Below, one piece after another: positions 1 to 9,600 of a stretch of 20,201 nt of DNA. The position numbers and the translations under genes were made by a program. The stretch's first letter is position 1. Each line of letters begins with the position of its first letter. The stretch covers positions 1-20,201 of the forward strand of contig CAZLQF010000042.1 in assembly GCA_964561545.1 (NCBI GenBank), written 5' to 3'. The notes under the pieces are model-generated. The model ran no database searches and was not told the DNA's origin. It worked only from the letters and a program-made list of their open reading frames with translations. This stretch comes from CAZLQF01 sp964561545 (GTDB lineage Bacteria; Bacteroidota; Bacteroidia; CAILMK01; CAYYUA01).

Positions 1-457
1 TAACTTACGTAAAGCTTCTTTAAAATTTTAGGTAAAGGTACACACATAACACATTAATTTTTGTTTTCAGAATACTTGTTAATATTACACTATTTTCATT
101 TAAACTTTTGCATAATTATTTATAAAAAAGCAGATGGTTTGCTGATTGATGCTGTTTATTTAAAAACACTGGAGCACAATTCAGCCTCAACAAATCTGCT
201 TTCATAAGCGATGTATAAAATTTAAGTCGGTGACTTAAAGCCCTGACTGCTACAAATTTAAAAGATGCTGCGATGGAATTGCAAAGCCCTTTTTCCATAA
301 CAATTCACTTGATTTAAATTAACTAATTCCTTTTAAAAGGAATAGAAACCCTTATTTCAAATGCTAAATTAAAAGCTTTAACTGGAACACCAAAAAAATA
401 TGGGTATTTTTTGATTTTTTTAACAAAGTTTTGGGTATATTTCTATTATACAATGGT
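1..457. other. Intergenic region without a convincing gene
   Basis: This AT-rich stretch lies downstream of the minus-strand lytic transglycosylase gene. A 60-codon minus-strand frame (116-298) has no recognisable domain, and its composition looks like translated noncoding DNA. Visible structure consists of an 18-bp perfect palindrome at 326-343, a short AAGTC/GACTT inverted repeat near 225-237, and an all-AT hairpin with a TGGG loop at 393-412. That hairpin could weakly terminate the minus-strand gene but has no GC core. Nothing else can be supported. Confidence 0.6.
326..343. repeat. 18-bp perfect palindrome
   Basis: ATTCC, TTTTAAAA and GGAAT together read identically on both strands. It lies about 115 bp beyond the 3' end of the lytic transglycosylase gene. 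It has no adjoining T-run, so it is a poor intrinsic terminator. It could be a binding site for a dimeric regulator of a gene outside the window, or chance in AT-rich DNA. Confidence 0.45.
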
Positions 458-2005
458 TTAATGTTGAGCAATTAAGCGATAAGATTGATTGGCCTTATGG
501 CTGTAGGCTTGCTTGCTTGTTTCTTTTCCAGATCGGTCGATGAAGCGTTTGTAATGCTCATAACGATTCATAATTTCCCGAACATAATGATAGGGCTCTT
601 CTCCTCGACAGTAGCCATATTTAACAACCGGGTCGGTGTAATATTGCCGGTCGGATTTTTTGCGCAGGTATTCACCAACCACTGCCCATTGATGAGGATC
701 TCCCTCAAATTTTTCAGCAAGCCTTCTTGCATCGGCTACGTGCCCATGCCCTGCATTGTAAGAGGCCAATATAAATTTGACCCGTTCGGTTGAATCTTTA
801 ATTTTTTGCTTCCAATAATTCTTCAACCATTCAATTTGTTTGGTCCCGGCTTTTACGCTGAGATCGGGATCGTACAAGTTGTAAATTCCATATTGCTTTG
901 CTGTTTTGGGCATCACCTGCATAAGGCCTTTTGCTCCTGCCCAGGATTTGGCCTTGGGATTAAAATTGGATTCCTGGTACGCCAAGGCAGCTAACAACCG
1001 CCAATCCCAGTTTATATCTTTTCCATATTTCTTGATAATTTGATCAAATGGAGAAAGGCTGTTACTGGTAAGTGAAAAATACGCACTTGCCATTCGCTTG
1101 TTGGAAGCTTTCCGGTTTTTAAAATACTTATTGTAAATGACGTTGTAAACAGATTTCTTTTTCATGTTATGAACCCAGGCATTGACAGTATCAAGAAGCT
1201 TGGGTGCGTTTTTTCGTACCGCCCACGCCAACTTTTGCGGGAAGCTAACGGAAGTTCCTATATGGATGCTTGGATAATGGGTTTGGTTAACAAGGGCAAT
1301 GTTTTCATCGGATACGGTATATTCAATGTCTCCTTCTGCCACCCTTTTAATTAATGCTTCCGTCCCCTGTTCTTCCGGTGCTTCAACAACGGTAATACCA
1401 CCGCCTATCTCTTCGTTCAAATTTTGCATCCTTTCGGCATAGGAGGAATTTTTCCTTACATGAACGGTATCGCCTTCTAAATCCGATGGATCCGTTATCA
1501 AATGCTTTTCGAGCTCATGCTTACGCATGTACCGCCATTTATTCGGTTTTTTTTGTACAAGTTTTTGACGCACTCTATTCAAAGCAGCAGAAAAATCAAC
1601 TTGCGCTTTCCTTGGCTGAGTCACCGTTAGTCCATAGGCAATCAGATCACCTTCCCCATTATTAAGCATTTCAAACATCTTTTGAATGTCCTTGGCCACA
1701 ATGATCTCCAGTTCAAGATCAAGGTAATCAGCAAAACGCTGCAGGAGTTCATATTCATACCCCATGGGCTTACCCCGGTAGATGAAATAACTTGTGGAAC
1801 TGTAACCTGTGATGGCTTTTAGCTTACCATCTTTTTTAATAGCCTCAAGATCACGTTTAACAAGGGCAGGACCTTGCTGGTCTTTTTCAGTTTTATCGAC
1901 CGAATCATGCTTGTTACCCTGCTCTCCACAGCCAGAAAGCAGGAAGACCAGGATCAACAATACACCAACACCATTTAAAGATGATTTGTAAAAAACGGTT
2001 AGCAT
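458..2005 (-). CDS. mltF: MltF-like membrane-bound lytic murein transglycosylase (lipoprotein)
   Basis: This enzyme would cleave the MurNAc-GlcNAc bond of peptidoglycan, forming 1,6-anhydro-muropeptides, while anchored in the periplasm by lipid. The N-terminus is a lipoprotein signal with lipobox LLSGC (Cys26). Residues of about 55-300 match a bacterial extracellular solute-binding domain of family 3, and residues of about 325-480 match a lysozyme-like SLT domain. The SLT motif ALAYQESNFNP holds the expected catalytic Glu345 and is followed by GAKGLMQVMPKTA. The length of 515 residues is close to E. coli MltF (518), with the same domain order. The ATG start gives the signal peptide directly. 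The gene lies 137 bp downstream of a dehydrogenase gene on the same strand, with no terminator seen between them. In MltF the solute-binding domain regulates the catalytic domain; that is known for the family and only inferred here. Confidence 0.9.
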   Translation of the reverse strand: MLTVFYKSSLNGVGVLLILVFLLSGCGEQGNKHDSVDKTEKDQQGPALVKRDLEAIKKDGKLKAITGYSSTSYFIYRGKPMGYEYELLQRFADYLDLELEIIVAKDIQKMFEMLNNGEGDLIAYGLTVTQPRKAQVDFSAALNRVRQKLVQKKPNKWRYMRKHELEKHLITDPSDLEGDTVHVRKNSSYAERMQNLNEEIGGGITVVEAPEEQGTEALIKRVAEGDIEYTVSDENIALVNQTHYPSIHIGTSVSFPQKLAWAVRKNAPKLLDTVNAWVHNMKKKSVYNVIYNKYFKNRKASNKRMASAYFSLTSNSLSPFDQIIKKYGKDINWDWRLLAALAYQESNFNPKAKSWAGAKGLMQVMPKTAKQYGIYNLYDPDLSVKAGTKQIEWLKNYWKQKIKDSTERVKFILASYNAGHGHVADARRLAEKFEGDPHQWAVVGEYLRKKSDRQYYTDPVVKYGYCRGEEPYHYVREIMNRYEHYKRFIDRSGKETSKQAYSHKANQSYRLIAQH

Positions 2006-2142
2006 AAATTGGCTTTTTACGTTCTTGATAAATATAATAACTTTTTGAGGAAAATGGTTTAAAACTTTTTAGGGGTATACCAACAAAAGAATACAACAAG
2101 GTATTCATTATCGAGCATACCAAATTAAGTTACCTAAATGTA

Positions 2143-3153
2143 TTAAAACTTAACAACCATCTTACCGAATTGCTGACCATTCTTCAAATCATCAAAAGAA
2201 GAAACAATCTCCGAAAAAGGCCGGATTGAATCCACCGTGGGAATTATCTTTTTTTCCTTTACAAATTCCAGCATATCTGCAAAATTCTTATCACTTCCCA
2301 TGGTAGAGCCTTGAATGGTCAATTGCTTCCAAAAGATCTTATGAAGATGTAAAGAGCTTGGATGGCCAAGGGTAGCTCCATAAAACACCATTTTCCGCCC
2401 AGGTTTTAACAAATCAATCAAGCTGTTCCATTGATCGCCACCTGCGCTATCTATAATCAGGTCCATTTGGCCCCATTCACTCTTGAGTTTTTTATGCCAG
2501 GATTCTTCATGGTAATTAACCCCTTCAATGGCCCCCAACTCTTTGGCCTTTTCAATCTTTTCATTGGATCCGGAGGTAACAAATATTTTGGCATGAATCG
2601 AACGGGCATATTCCAAAATCAATTGAGCCACACCACCACCCACACCGGTTATTAAAATATTTTGACCGGATTCAGCAGCTCCTTGTACCATTAAAGAACG
2701 GTAAGCCGTTAATCCTGCCAATGGCAAGGCAGCAGCTTGCTCAACACTTAAATGGTCAGGCTTCAAATACAATTGACTTGTTGGAATTTTAAAATATTCA
2801 CTAAAAGTTCCATTGGTAGGCATGCCGAGGACCTCGAAATTTTTGGATTGGGCCCATTCTTCATTGCCCCAATTTAAGCCGGGGTTGATGATGACTTCCT
2901 TGCCAATCCAATCAACGTACTGATCGTCTTTTACATGCTCCAGCACCCCACAACCATCCGAACCTAAAATAGATGGATACTTGATGTTGCCATACTGGCC
3001 TTCCCTGATCCACTGATCGCGATGATTCAAAGCCGCAGCCTTCATCTTTACAAGGGCTTCGCCTTCTTTTAAATCGGGCATTTCAACTTCTTGTATCCTT
3101 AGGCGTTTCGTTTCTTCTTCATTAAGAACGAGTGCTTTGCTTTTAATTCCCAT
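2143..3153 (-). CDS. Zinc-free MDR-superfamily oxidoreductase (quinone oxidoreductase-like)
   Basis: This 336-residue protein has the medium-chain dehydrogenase/reductase layout: an N-terminal GroES-like catalytic domain (about residues 1-130) and a Rossmann cofactor domain. Visible motifs are NHRDQW near residue 43, LGSDGCG, and the glycine-rich nucleotide-binding turn GVGGGVA at 170-176, followed by an NAD(P)-fold segment with TSGSNEKIEKAKELGA. The Cys-rich structural zinc lobe of classical alcohol dehydrogenases is absent, as is the usual catalytic Cys. This points to the NADPH-dependent quinone or enone reductase branch. The substrate cannot be read from sequence. The start ATG is 31 nt from a good TAnnTTTG -7 element. 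The gene may be co-transcribed with the downstream transglycosylase gene, although their functions are not obviously linked. Confidence 0.85.
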   Translation of the reverse strand: MGIKSKALVLNEEETKRLRIQEVEMPDLKEGEALVKMKAAALNHRDQWIREGQYGNIKYPSILGSDGCGVLEHVKDDQYVDWIGKEVIINPGLNWGNEEWAQSKNFEVLGMPTNGTFSEYFKIPTSQLYLKPDHLSVEQAAALPLAGLTAYRSLMVQGAAESGQNILITGVGGGVAQLILEYARSIHAKIFVTSGSNEKIEKAKELGAIEGVNYHEESWHKKLKSEWGQMDLIIDSAGGDQWNSLIDLLKPGRKMVFYGATLGHPSSLHLHKIFWKQLTIQGSTMGSDKNFADMLEFVKEKKIIPTVDSIRPFSEIVSSFDDLKNGQQFGKMVVKF

Positions 3154-3184
3154 AATGGTATTTTATTATGCGTTTTGAAAATAA

Positions 3185-3192
3185 CAAAAATA
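3185..3192 (-). promoter_or_regulatory. Candidate Bacteroidota -7 promoter element
   Basis: On the minus strand this reads TATTTTTG, a full match to TAnnTTTG, 31 nt before the dehydrogenase ATG. No clear TTTG -33 box stands at the expected spacing, so it is only partly supported. Confidence 0.4.
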
Positions 3193-3339
3193 TTGGATTC
3201 ACTAATGTAAAATGACTTAAAAGGAACGATTTCATGTAGTAAAAAAGTTTTAAATTGATAGTGTTGGTCTTTGCAATGATACGGTTTTGTATTTATTTCG
3301 CCCTGATCAAGTTTAACCCTTAAAACTGTACAACTTACT

Positions 3340-4626
3340 TTGAAGAAGCTTACTTTACTTATAGGAACCTTTTTGTTAGCGGTGCCCTTATACTTAATTA
3401 TAAGCTCTAAAAATACTGAACCTGATAGCAACGAGCGTAAGCAAACAGTTCCAAACCAAATAGATACAAGTAAAAGCCGCCAAAAGCCGGATAAGGTCTA
3501 TGGCATTGACCCAAGCTCTTATGAACTAAAAAAGGGTAAGGTGGAGCGAAATGAGTTTTTGGCCGAGATTCTTAGCGATTATGGAGTGCCTTATCCTAAA
3601 ATTCATGATTTGGTTCAAAAATCAAAAGAAGTTTTTGATATAAGCAGAATAAAAGCCGGCAATTTTTATTGTGCCTTCAATGGAAAAGATTCCGTGAATC
3701 AGTGCAAATATTTTGTATATGAAATTGACCCTGTTAATTATGTGGTTTTTCAATTCCGGGATACCGTCCGTGTTTACAAAGGCCAAAAAGAAGTAACTAC
3801 CCGGGAAAAAACAGCTTCCGGAATCATTGAAAATTCTTTGTACAGGACGCTTGATGAGCAAGATTTAAGTCCATTGCTTGCTGATAAAATGTCTGAAATT
3901 TTTGCCTGGACCGTTGATTTTTACCGAATCAAAGAAAACGATCGCTTTAAGGTGATTTACAATGAAAAGTTTGTTGACGGTGAATCCATTGGTATTGGCA
4001 AGGTTCAAGCAGCCTATTTTAACCATTACAATGAATCCTACTATGCCTTTCCTTTTGAGCAAGATGGCGATCGGGAGTTTTACAACAAACAGGGTGAAAA
4101 CCTAAGGAAACAGTTTTTAAAAGCGCCCCTTGATTTTAAAAGAATTTCTTCCAGGTATACGCGGAAAAGGTATCATCCGGTTTTGAAGCAATACAGGGAG
4201 CATTTAGGGACCGATTATGCAGCATCACCCGGAACGCCCATCAAGGCCACAGCTAAAGGAACTATCATTGCCGCCAGGTATGGCAAATACAATGGCAATT
4301 TTGTAAAAATTAGGCACAACAGTGTTTATAGTACTCAGTACTTGCACATGTCCAGCATTAAAAATGGTATTACCCCTGGTGCAAGCGTTAGCCAAGGCGA
4401 TGTAATTGGTTACGTAGGCAGTACAGGATTGGCAACAGGTCCCCATTTATGCTACCGCTTTTGGAAAAATGGAAATCAGGTGGACCCATACCAACAAGAT
4501 TTCCCCGCTGCTGAACCTGTTAAGGAACAAAACAAGGAAGCATTTAAAGCATCTATTGAATCAATAACCGCTCAACTGGACACCCTTGATTACCCCAACG
4601 AACAAACAGCAATGCTTGATAAGTAA
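3340..4626 (+). CDS. Periplasmic M23 family peptidoglycan DD-endopeptidase with HxC motif
   Basis: This 428-residue protein is predicted to be a zinc endopeptidase acting on peptidoglycan cross-links. A single N-terminal hydrophobic segment (MKKLTLLIGTFLLAVPLYLI) would anchor or export it. Residues of about 60-270 resemble the OapA/Csd3-type N-terminal domains that precede M23 in ShyA/MepM relatives, and the M23 domain follows. Visible active-site positions are His288 and Asp292 in HLGTD, His336 in QYLHM, and His369 in GPHLCY. The last canonical zinc ligand of the HxH motif is Cys371 instead of His. I recall the same HxC form from other Bacteroidota M23 proteins, so it is probably a lineage variant and not damage. 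The start is TTG: an in-frame TGA at 3304-3306 and the absence of any ATG or GTG before the hydrophobic segment leave no better choice. The gene is divergent from the dehydrogenase. Confidence 0.88.
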   Translation: MKKLTLLIGTFLLAVPLYLIISSKNTEPDSNERKQTVPNQIDTSKSRQKPDKVYGIDPSSYELKKGKVERNEFLAEILSDYGVPYPKIHDLVQKSKEVFDISRIKAGNFYCAFNGKDSVNQCKYFVYEIDPVNYVVFQFRDTVRVYKGQKEVTTREKTASGIIENSLYRTLDEQDLSPLLADKMSEIFAWTVDFYRIKENDRFKVIYNEKFVDGESIGIGKVQAAYFNHYNESYYAFPFEQDGDREFYNKQGENLRKQFLKAPLDFKRISSRYTRKRYHPVLKQYREHLGTDYAASPGTPIKATAKGTIIAARYGKYNGNFVKIRHNSVYSTQYLHMSSIKNGITPGASVSQGDVIGYVGSTGLATGPHLCYRFWKNGNQVDPYQQDFPAAEPVKEQNKEAFKASIESITAQLDTLDYPNEQTAMLDK

Positions 4627-4739
4627 TATAACTACCAACCAATTCGTACCATGTTGTAACGCATCGTTTATTAAAGAGCGCTTAAATAATAGCAAATTTG
4701 ACCAAATAAAGACCATAGGGTCATTAAATCCAAATATTT

Positions 4740-5594
4740 ATGACTGATCAACAATGTGGATTAATAGGCTGCCCTGATGATACGGGCGTATTTAACAATG
4801 GTGGAAGGCCCGGTTCGGCTGAAGGTCCTGCCATGTTCCGTTCCTTTTTTCAAAAGCCCAAAGGCCAAAACGAAGTTCAAACTAAGGTTCAAGATTTGGG
4901 CAATGCCGCAAATTATGGGGTAGCAGTAAGTGATAGCCATGATAGTGCTGCTGAGTTAATAAAGCAAGGCCAACAAACGCACAAACTTTCTTTGATTCTT
5001 GGAGGTGGGCATGATTATGCTTATCCCCATTTAAGAGGCATCAAAGAAGCAATTGGCAACTCAACCACATTGGGCTGCATCAACATCGATCCTCATTTTG
5101 ACCTTAGACCGGATCAAGACAAAATCCTGAGTGGTTCGCCATTTTACATGGCCGTTGACCGCAGCATCGTGCAAGGCCCCAATCTGGTTGAGTTTGGTAT
5201 CCAAAGGCATTGCAACGCGCGCAACCTTTGGCAATATGCCGCTGACCAAGGAATTAAAACTTACCCTTTTGAAGATTTACGCTTTGGGCGTTCCATTGAA
5301 GCTTACCAACAAGCCCTGAATTATTTAGCTCAGCAATGCGATGCCATTGTTGTTAGTCTGGACCTTGATTCCATCAATGCTGCTTATGCGCCGGGTGTTT
5401 CTGCACCTGCTACAGAAGGCTTTAATGTATCAGAGGTTCTGGAAATGCTCACCTTAAGTGCCCGGCAAAAGGAAGTTATTTCGCTTGGTATTTACGAGCT
5501 CAACCCTAAGTATGATCTTGACCATCATACGGCCAAATTGGCTTCAACAGCAGCTTACCATTTTCTGGATGAAAGGTTGAATGGCATCCAATAA
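4740..5594 (+). CDS. hutG: Formimidoylglutamase (arginase/ureohydrolase family)
   Basis: This 284-residue member of the arginase/agmatinase family would hydrolyse N-formimidoyl-L-glutamate to glutamate and formamide in histidine degradation, in the cytoplasm. Binuclear manganese motifs are visible: GGGHD (His91), NIDPHFD (Asp117, His119, Asp121) and SLDLDSIN (Asp208, Asp210). The segment APGVSAPATEGF and the N-terminal GCPDDTGVFNNGGRPGSAEGP are typical of HutG and not of arginase. The position occupied by Asp in the arginase SxDxDxxDP motif is Asn213 here; HutG proteins also diverge from arginase at this point. The ATG start lies 113 bp after the M23 gene on the same strand. No other hut gene is in the window, so the pathway assignment depends on family resemblance. 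Agmatinase or another ureohydrolase activity is the main alternative. Confidence 0.8.
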   Translation: MTDQQCGLIGCPDDTGVFNNGGRPGSAEGPAMFRSFFQKPKGQNEVQTKVQDLGNAANYGVAVSDSHDSAAELIKQGQQTHKLSLILGGGHDYAYPHLRGIKEAIGNSTTLGCINIDPHFDLRPDQDKILSGSPFYMAVDRSIVQGPNLVEFGIQRHCNARNLWQYAADQGIKTYPFEDLRFGRSIEAYQQALNYLAQQCDAIVVSLDLDSINAAYAPGVSAPATEGFNVSEVLEMLTLSARQKEVISLGIYELNPKYDLDHHTAKLASTAAYHFLDERLNGIQ

Positions 5595-5653
5595 ATCAAA
5601 AGTCGTCCAAAGCCTTTTCCGCTTTATTGATCCGCGTGTGGAAGAATATTGTT

Positions 5654-5699
5654 GGTCCGACTCTGGAGGCTCGAACCAGGATTCTGCAGCCTCGAATTA
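5654..5699 (+). repeat. Dispersed intergenic repeat, copy A
   Basis: The segment starting GGTCCGACTCTGGAGGCTCG recurs in diverged form at 6489 (19 of the first 28 positions identical, then a shared GCA-(G)-CCTCG block) and at 10749 (22 of 33 positions identical), always on the same strand. This copy also holds an inverted repeat, GAGGCT (5666-5671) with AGCCTC (5688-5693). It sits between two convergent genes but has no T-run, so it is not a standard terminator. Confidence 0.5.
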
Positions 5700-5760
5700 T
5701 AGGTAGGAAGCCGTTCTAAGTTCTAAAACAAGGTCAATCCTTTAAATTAAGTTTGGGCCA

Positions 5761-6393
5761 TTAAGCTTTTACTGCCACCATAAAATCCGCCAAACTTTCT
5801 GCCACCTCTACGGATAAACCTTTCGGCAAGCTTACCATCATCGCTTTACCCTTGATTTCAATGGATAATTGATCGTATTGTTGAATCAAAGCTAAGAATT
5901 GCTGGGTAACCTGTTCTTTTAAAAACACTTCATCATTGGCTATTACCCGGTAATGTTTACTAAAATCCTTATCGGCTTGAAACCTTACGTTGGTTGGATA
6001 AAACCATTCGATGGCCCTTTCTGTAATCGTTTCGGGGCGAATAAAGACGGAGCCGTAGTCTTTACTTAAATGGGTAAGTCCCAGATAACTAAATGCTGTC
6101 AAACCACTTTGCTGACCTTGGTAGGCCGTGAGGTTTTCTTGCTGATAATTGAGACTTACCACCGTAAAATAGCTTGAGCGATGATTATGATTAATACAAG
6201 CTGAGCCGTACAGGAAGACATCTTGATAAGATTGAAAGCTTTCGAATTGGGCCAATTGCTTTTGGATGGTCGCTTCATCTTCTTCGGTAACCTGGTTCAC
6301 GTCATATTTCCGGCCAATAGCCACCAAGGATTCCCTTATAGCTTCTTTATCATCCTCAAAAGTGTTATCATCAAAATGGTAGTTGTTCGTCAT
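5761..6393 (-). CDS. Hypothetical cytoplasmic protein, 210 residues
   Basis: I do not recognise this protein with confidence. It has no signal peptide, membrane segment or known catalytic motif. The N-terminus is acidic (HFDDNTFEDDKEAIRES), followed by a probable alpha/beta fold. A C-terminal segment (KHYRVIANDEVFLKEQ, then alternating hydrophobic residues around IEIKGKAMMVSLPKG) faintly recalls the C-terminal part of DUF3137-type proteins, but without their membrane segments; this is only a suggestion. The ATG is clear and length is normal for a single domain. It is on the same strand as metH, 218 bp downstream of it, but a strong terminator between them argues for separate transcription. 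Copies A and B of a dispersed repeat lie on either side of it. Confidence 0.7.
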   Translation of the reverse strand: MTNNYHFDDNTFEDDKEAIRESLVAIGRKYDVNQVTEEDEATIQKQLAQFESFQSYQDVFLYGSACINHNHRSSYFTVVSLNYQQENLTAYQGQQSGLTAFSYLGLTHLSKDYGSVFIRPETITERAIEWFYPTNVRFQADKDFSKHYRVIANDEVFLKEQVTQQFLALIQQYDQLSIEIKGKAMMVSLPKGLSVEVAESLADFMVAVKA

Positions 6394-6488
6394 TTCAATA
6401 CCTTTTACTTAGCATTAGCCAATTGTTTCGTCTAAACCTTTAGAACCGCCTTTTGGCCAAAGTTCAGTTTGGATCTATTTAATTTCTG

Positions 6489-6536
6489 GGGCCAAGTCTG
6501 GAGCCTTGGACTATGGACGGCACCTCGGAGGAGTTG
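6489..6536 (+). repeat. Dispersed intergenic repeat, copy B
   Basis: This is a diverged copy of the repeat at 5654, in the same orientation, sharing the core GTCTGGAG-CT-GGAC and a later GCACCTCGGAG block. It contains its own short inverted repeat, CCAAG (6492-6496) with CTTGG (6505-6509). It lies just upstream of the hypothetical minus-strand gene and just beyond the metH terminator. Confidence 0.45.
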
Positions 6537-6554
6537 GTTAAAAGGTTGGTAAAC

Positions 6555-6588
6555 AAAAAAAGCCCGACCAATGATCGGGCTTTTTTTA
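6555..6588 (-). terminator. Intrinsic terminator of metH (possibly bidirectional)
   Basis: A 7-bp GC-rich stem, AGCCCGA (6561-6567) with TCGGGCT (6575-6581), encloses a 7-nt loop. It is flanked by an A-run on one side and a T-run on the other, so a U-tract follows the stem in either direction. It begins 23 bp after the metH stop codon, ideally placed to end metH transcription. Confidence 0.9.
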
Positions 6589-6611
6589 TTTATGATGGTA
6601 CAAGTTTAGCT

Positions 6612-9600
6612 TTAATCTTCTACAGCAGCTTCTTCTTCCTCAGGTTCGTAGTTAAGGTTAGGATTGAGCCATTTTTCTGCTGTTTCAAGGTCCCATCCTT
6701 TTCGTTTTGCATAGCTTTCAACTTGATCCTTGGCAATCTTTCCAACCGGGAAGTACTTGGCTTCAGGATTGGCAAAATACCAGCCGCTTACTGCTGAAGG
6801 TGGATACATAGCATAACTTTCAGTAAGCTCTATTTGGGTAACCTGCTCTGCATCGATCAGATCAAATAGTTTACCTTTTTCGGTATGTTCAGGACAAGCT
6901 GGGTAACCCGGAGCTGGCCTGATACCTTTGTACTTTTCTTTGATCAAGTCTTCGTTGGTAAGGCTTTCATCGGTTGCATAACCCCAGAATTCCTTCCTTA
7001 CCCTGGCGTGCATTAATTCTGCAAACGCTTCAGCAAACCGGTCGCCCAAGGCTTTTAACAAGATGCTGTTATAGTCATCGTCTTTATCCTCATACTGCTT
7101 GGCAATATCTTCAAGACCCAATCCTGAGGTGACGGCAAAGGCGCCCATGTAATCAATTCTTCCACTATCTTTAGGAGCTATGTAATCCGCTAAAGAAAAG
7201 TTGTTGGATTTTGCACTCTTCTGGGTTTGCTGCCTCAGGCAATTGATCGTAGTTAAGACTTTATTCCTTGACTCGTCTTCATATATTTCTATATCATCGG
7301 CACCAACCCTATTTGCTGGAAACAAACCAATTACGCCATTAGCTGTAATCCATTTTTCGTTGATGATCTTTTCCAACATTTTCTGACCATCGTCAAAAAG
7401 CTTCCTGGCTTCTTCTCCATATTTCTCACTTTCAAAAATCTTGGGATATTTTCCTTTTAAGCCCCATGAAAGGAAGAATGGGGTCCAGTCAATATATTCA
7501 GCGATCTCTTCAAGTGGATAATTCAAGAATTCGGTTTTGCCTAATTGGTTCGGCCTTGCAATATGCACTTCGTCCCAGTTAAATTCGGGTCCATTGGCAA
7601 TGGCATCTTCATAGGAGATGTATCGCTTGGTTTCTTTCTTATTGGCATAATCATCCCGAACCCGTTGATTTTCAGTTTCAATTTCCTTAATAAATTCTTC
7701 ACGAGTGGTTTTGCTTATGAGTTTCCCAACCACGGAAACACTCCTGGATGCATCTAATACGTGAACAGTGGGATTGCTGTATTGAGGTGCTATTTTTACA
7801 GCTGTATGAACCTTGGATGTGGTAGCGCCACCTATTAGTAATGGCAATTGAAAATTCTGACGCTCCATTTCTTTGGCTACGTGGACCATTTCATCAAGCG
7901 AAGGCGTGATCAGGCCACTTAAGCCCACAGCATCTACATCGTGTTCCTTAGCTTTTTCGAGGATCTCATTAGCAGGCGTCATAACGCCAAGGTCGATCAC
8001 TTCAAAGTTGTTACAAGCCAATACCACATTAACAATGTTCTTTCCAATATCGTGAACGTCACCTTTCACGGTAGCAAGTAATACTTTGGCCTGCGGCTGA
8101 GTATCACCCGATTTTCTCTTTTCTTCTTCAATGTAGGGGATTAGATGACCCACGGCTTGCTTCATCACCCGGGCGCTCTTGACCACCTGTGGCAAGAACA
8201 TCTTACCAGCTCCAAACAAGTCGCCAACTACGTTCATACCATCCATCAATGGGCCTTCAATAACTTCCAGCGGCTTATCGTATTTTTGGCGGGCCTCTTC
8301 CGTATCATCTATCACATGATCTGTGATTCCTTTTACCAAGGCATGCGATAGCCTTTCTTCAACGGTATTATTTCTCCATTCAGTGTCCTTTTCCTTCTTC
8401 TTGCCACCGCCTTTGTATTGCTCGGCCAAATCAAGCAACCTTTCGGTGGCATCATCCCTGCGGTCAAGCAGTACATCTTCTACATGTTCCAGCAGGGTCT
8501 CATCGATATCGTCATAAACCTCTAACATTCCGGGATTGACAATACCCATATCCATTCCCGATTTAATGGCATGGTAAAGGAATGCTGAGTGCATGGCTTC
8601 CCTAACCCTATCGTTACCGCGGAATGAGAAGGAGACATTACTAACACCACCACTTACTTTGGCGTGGGGTAAGTTTTCTTTGACCCATTGCGTAGATTCA
8701 AAGAAATCAAGTGCATTGCGCCTGTGCTCCTCAATACCAGTTCCTACAGGGAATATATTGAGGTCAAAAATGATATCTTGTGGCGGCATGCCTACTTTAT
8801 CTCTTAGGATTTTATAGGCGCGCTCTGCAATTTCAATTCTTCGTTCATAAGTATCAGCCTGACCTTCTTCATCAAATGCCATCACAATAATGGCAGCGCC
8901 GTACTGCCTAAGGGTTTGAGCTTCCTTAATAAAAGCTTCCTCGCCACCTTTGAGGCTAATTGAGTTTACAATGGCTTTACCCTGAACAACTTTTAAACCA
9001 GCTTCAATGATGTGGAACTTGGAGGAGTCCACCATAATGGGAACCTTAGAGATGTCTGGTTCAGATGCCACCAGCTTAAGGAATTCTACCATTTCCGTAT
9101 CGCCATCAAGGAGCCCTTCGTCCATGTTGACATCAATCATTTGGCCACCGCCTTCTACCTGGTCTTTACCCACAGCAAGGGCATCATCGTAATTCCCTTC
9201 TTTGATAAGCCTTAAGAATTTTTTGGAGCCCGTTACGTTGGTACGCTCCCCAACATTCACAAAATTGGTTTCCGGGGTTAATACCAATGGTTCAAGCCCA
9301 CTGGTTCTTAAATAAGGCTCCAATTCAGGAATCTCTCTCGGTTCATATTTCTGTGCAACTTCTGCAAAAGCTTGGATATGTTCAGGTGTAGTACCACAGC
9401 ACCCACCAACCATGTTTACGAAGCCTTCATTGCAATAGGCGTCCAATTGTTCAGCCATGAATTCAGGAGTTTCGGTATATTCTCCTAATTCGTTGGGCAA
9501 TCCTGCGTTGGGATATAAGGAAGTATTAATATCAGCAACCTTGGCCAATTGTTCAATAAAAGGCCTCATTTGTTCAGAACCTAAAGCACAGTTAAGCCCA

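Noticed and set aside
116..298. 60-codon minus-strand frame
   Set aside because: It has no domain, signal or plausible ribosome binding site and lies in AT-rich intergenic DNA.
3099..3431. 110-codon minus-strand frame across the start of the M23 gene
   Set aside because: It overlaps two well-supported genes and their shared promoter region, and shows no domain.
5649..5680. tRNA-like 3' end on the minus strand (GGTTCGAGCC followed by GTCGGACCA)
   Set aside because: The T-stem does not pair and no matching 5' acceptor strand or anticodon arm was found, so it is not a tRNA or a clear remnant.
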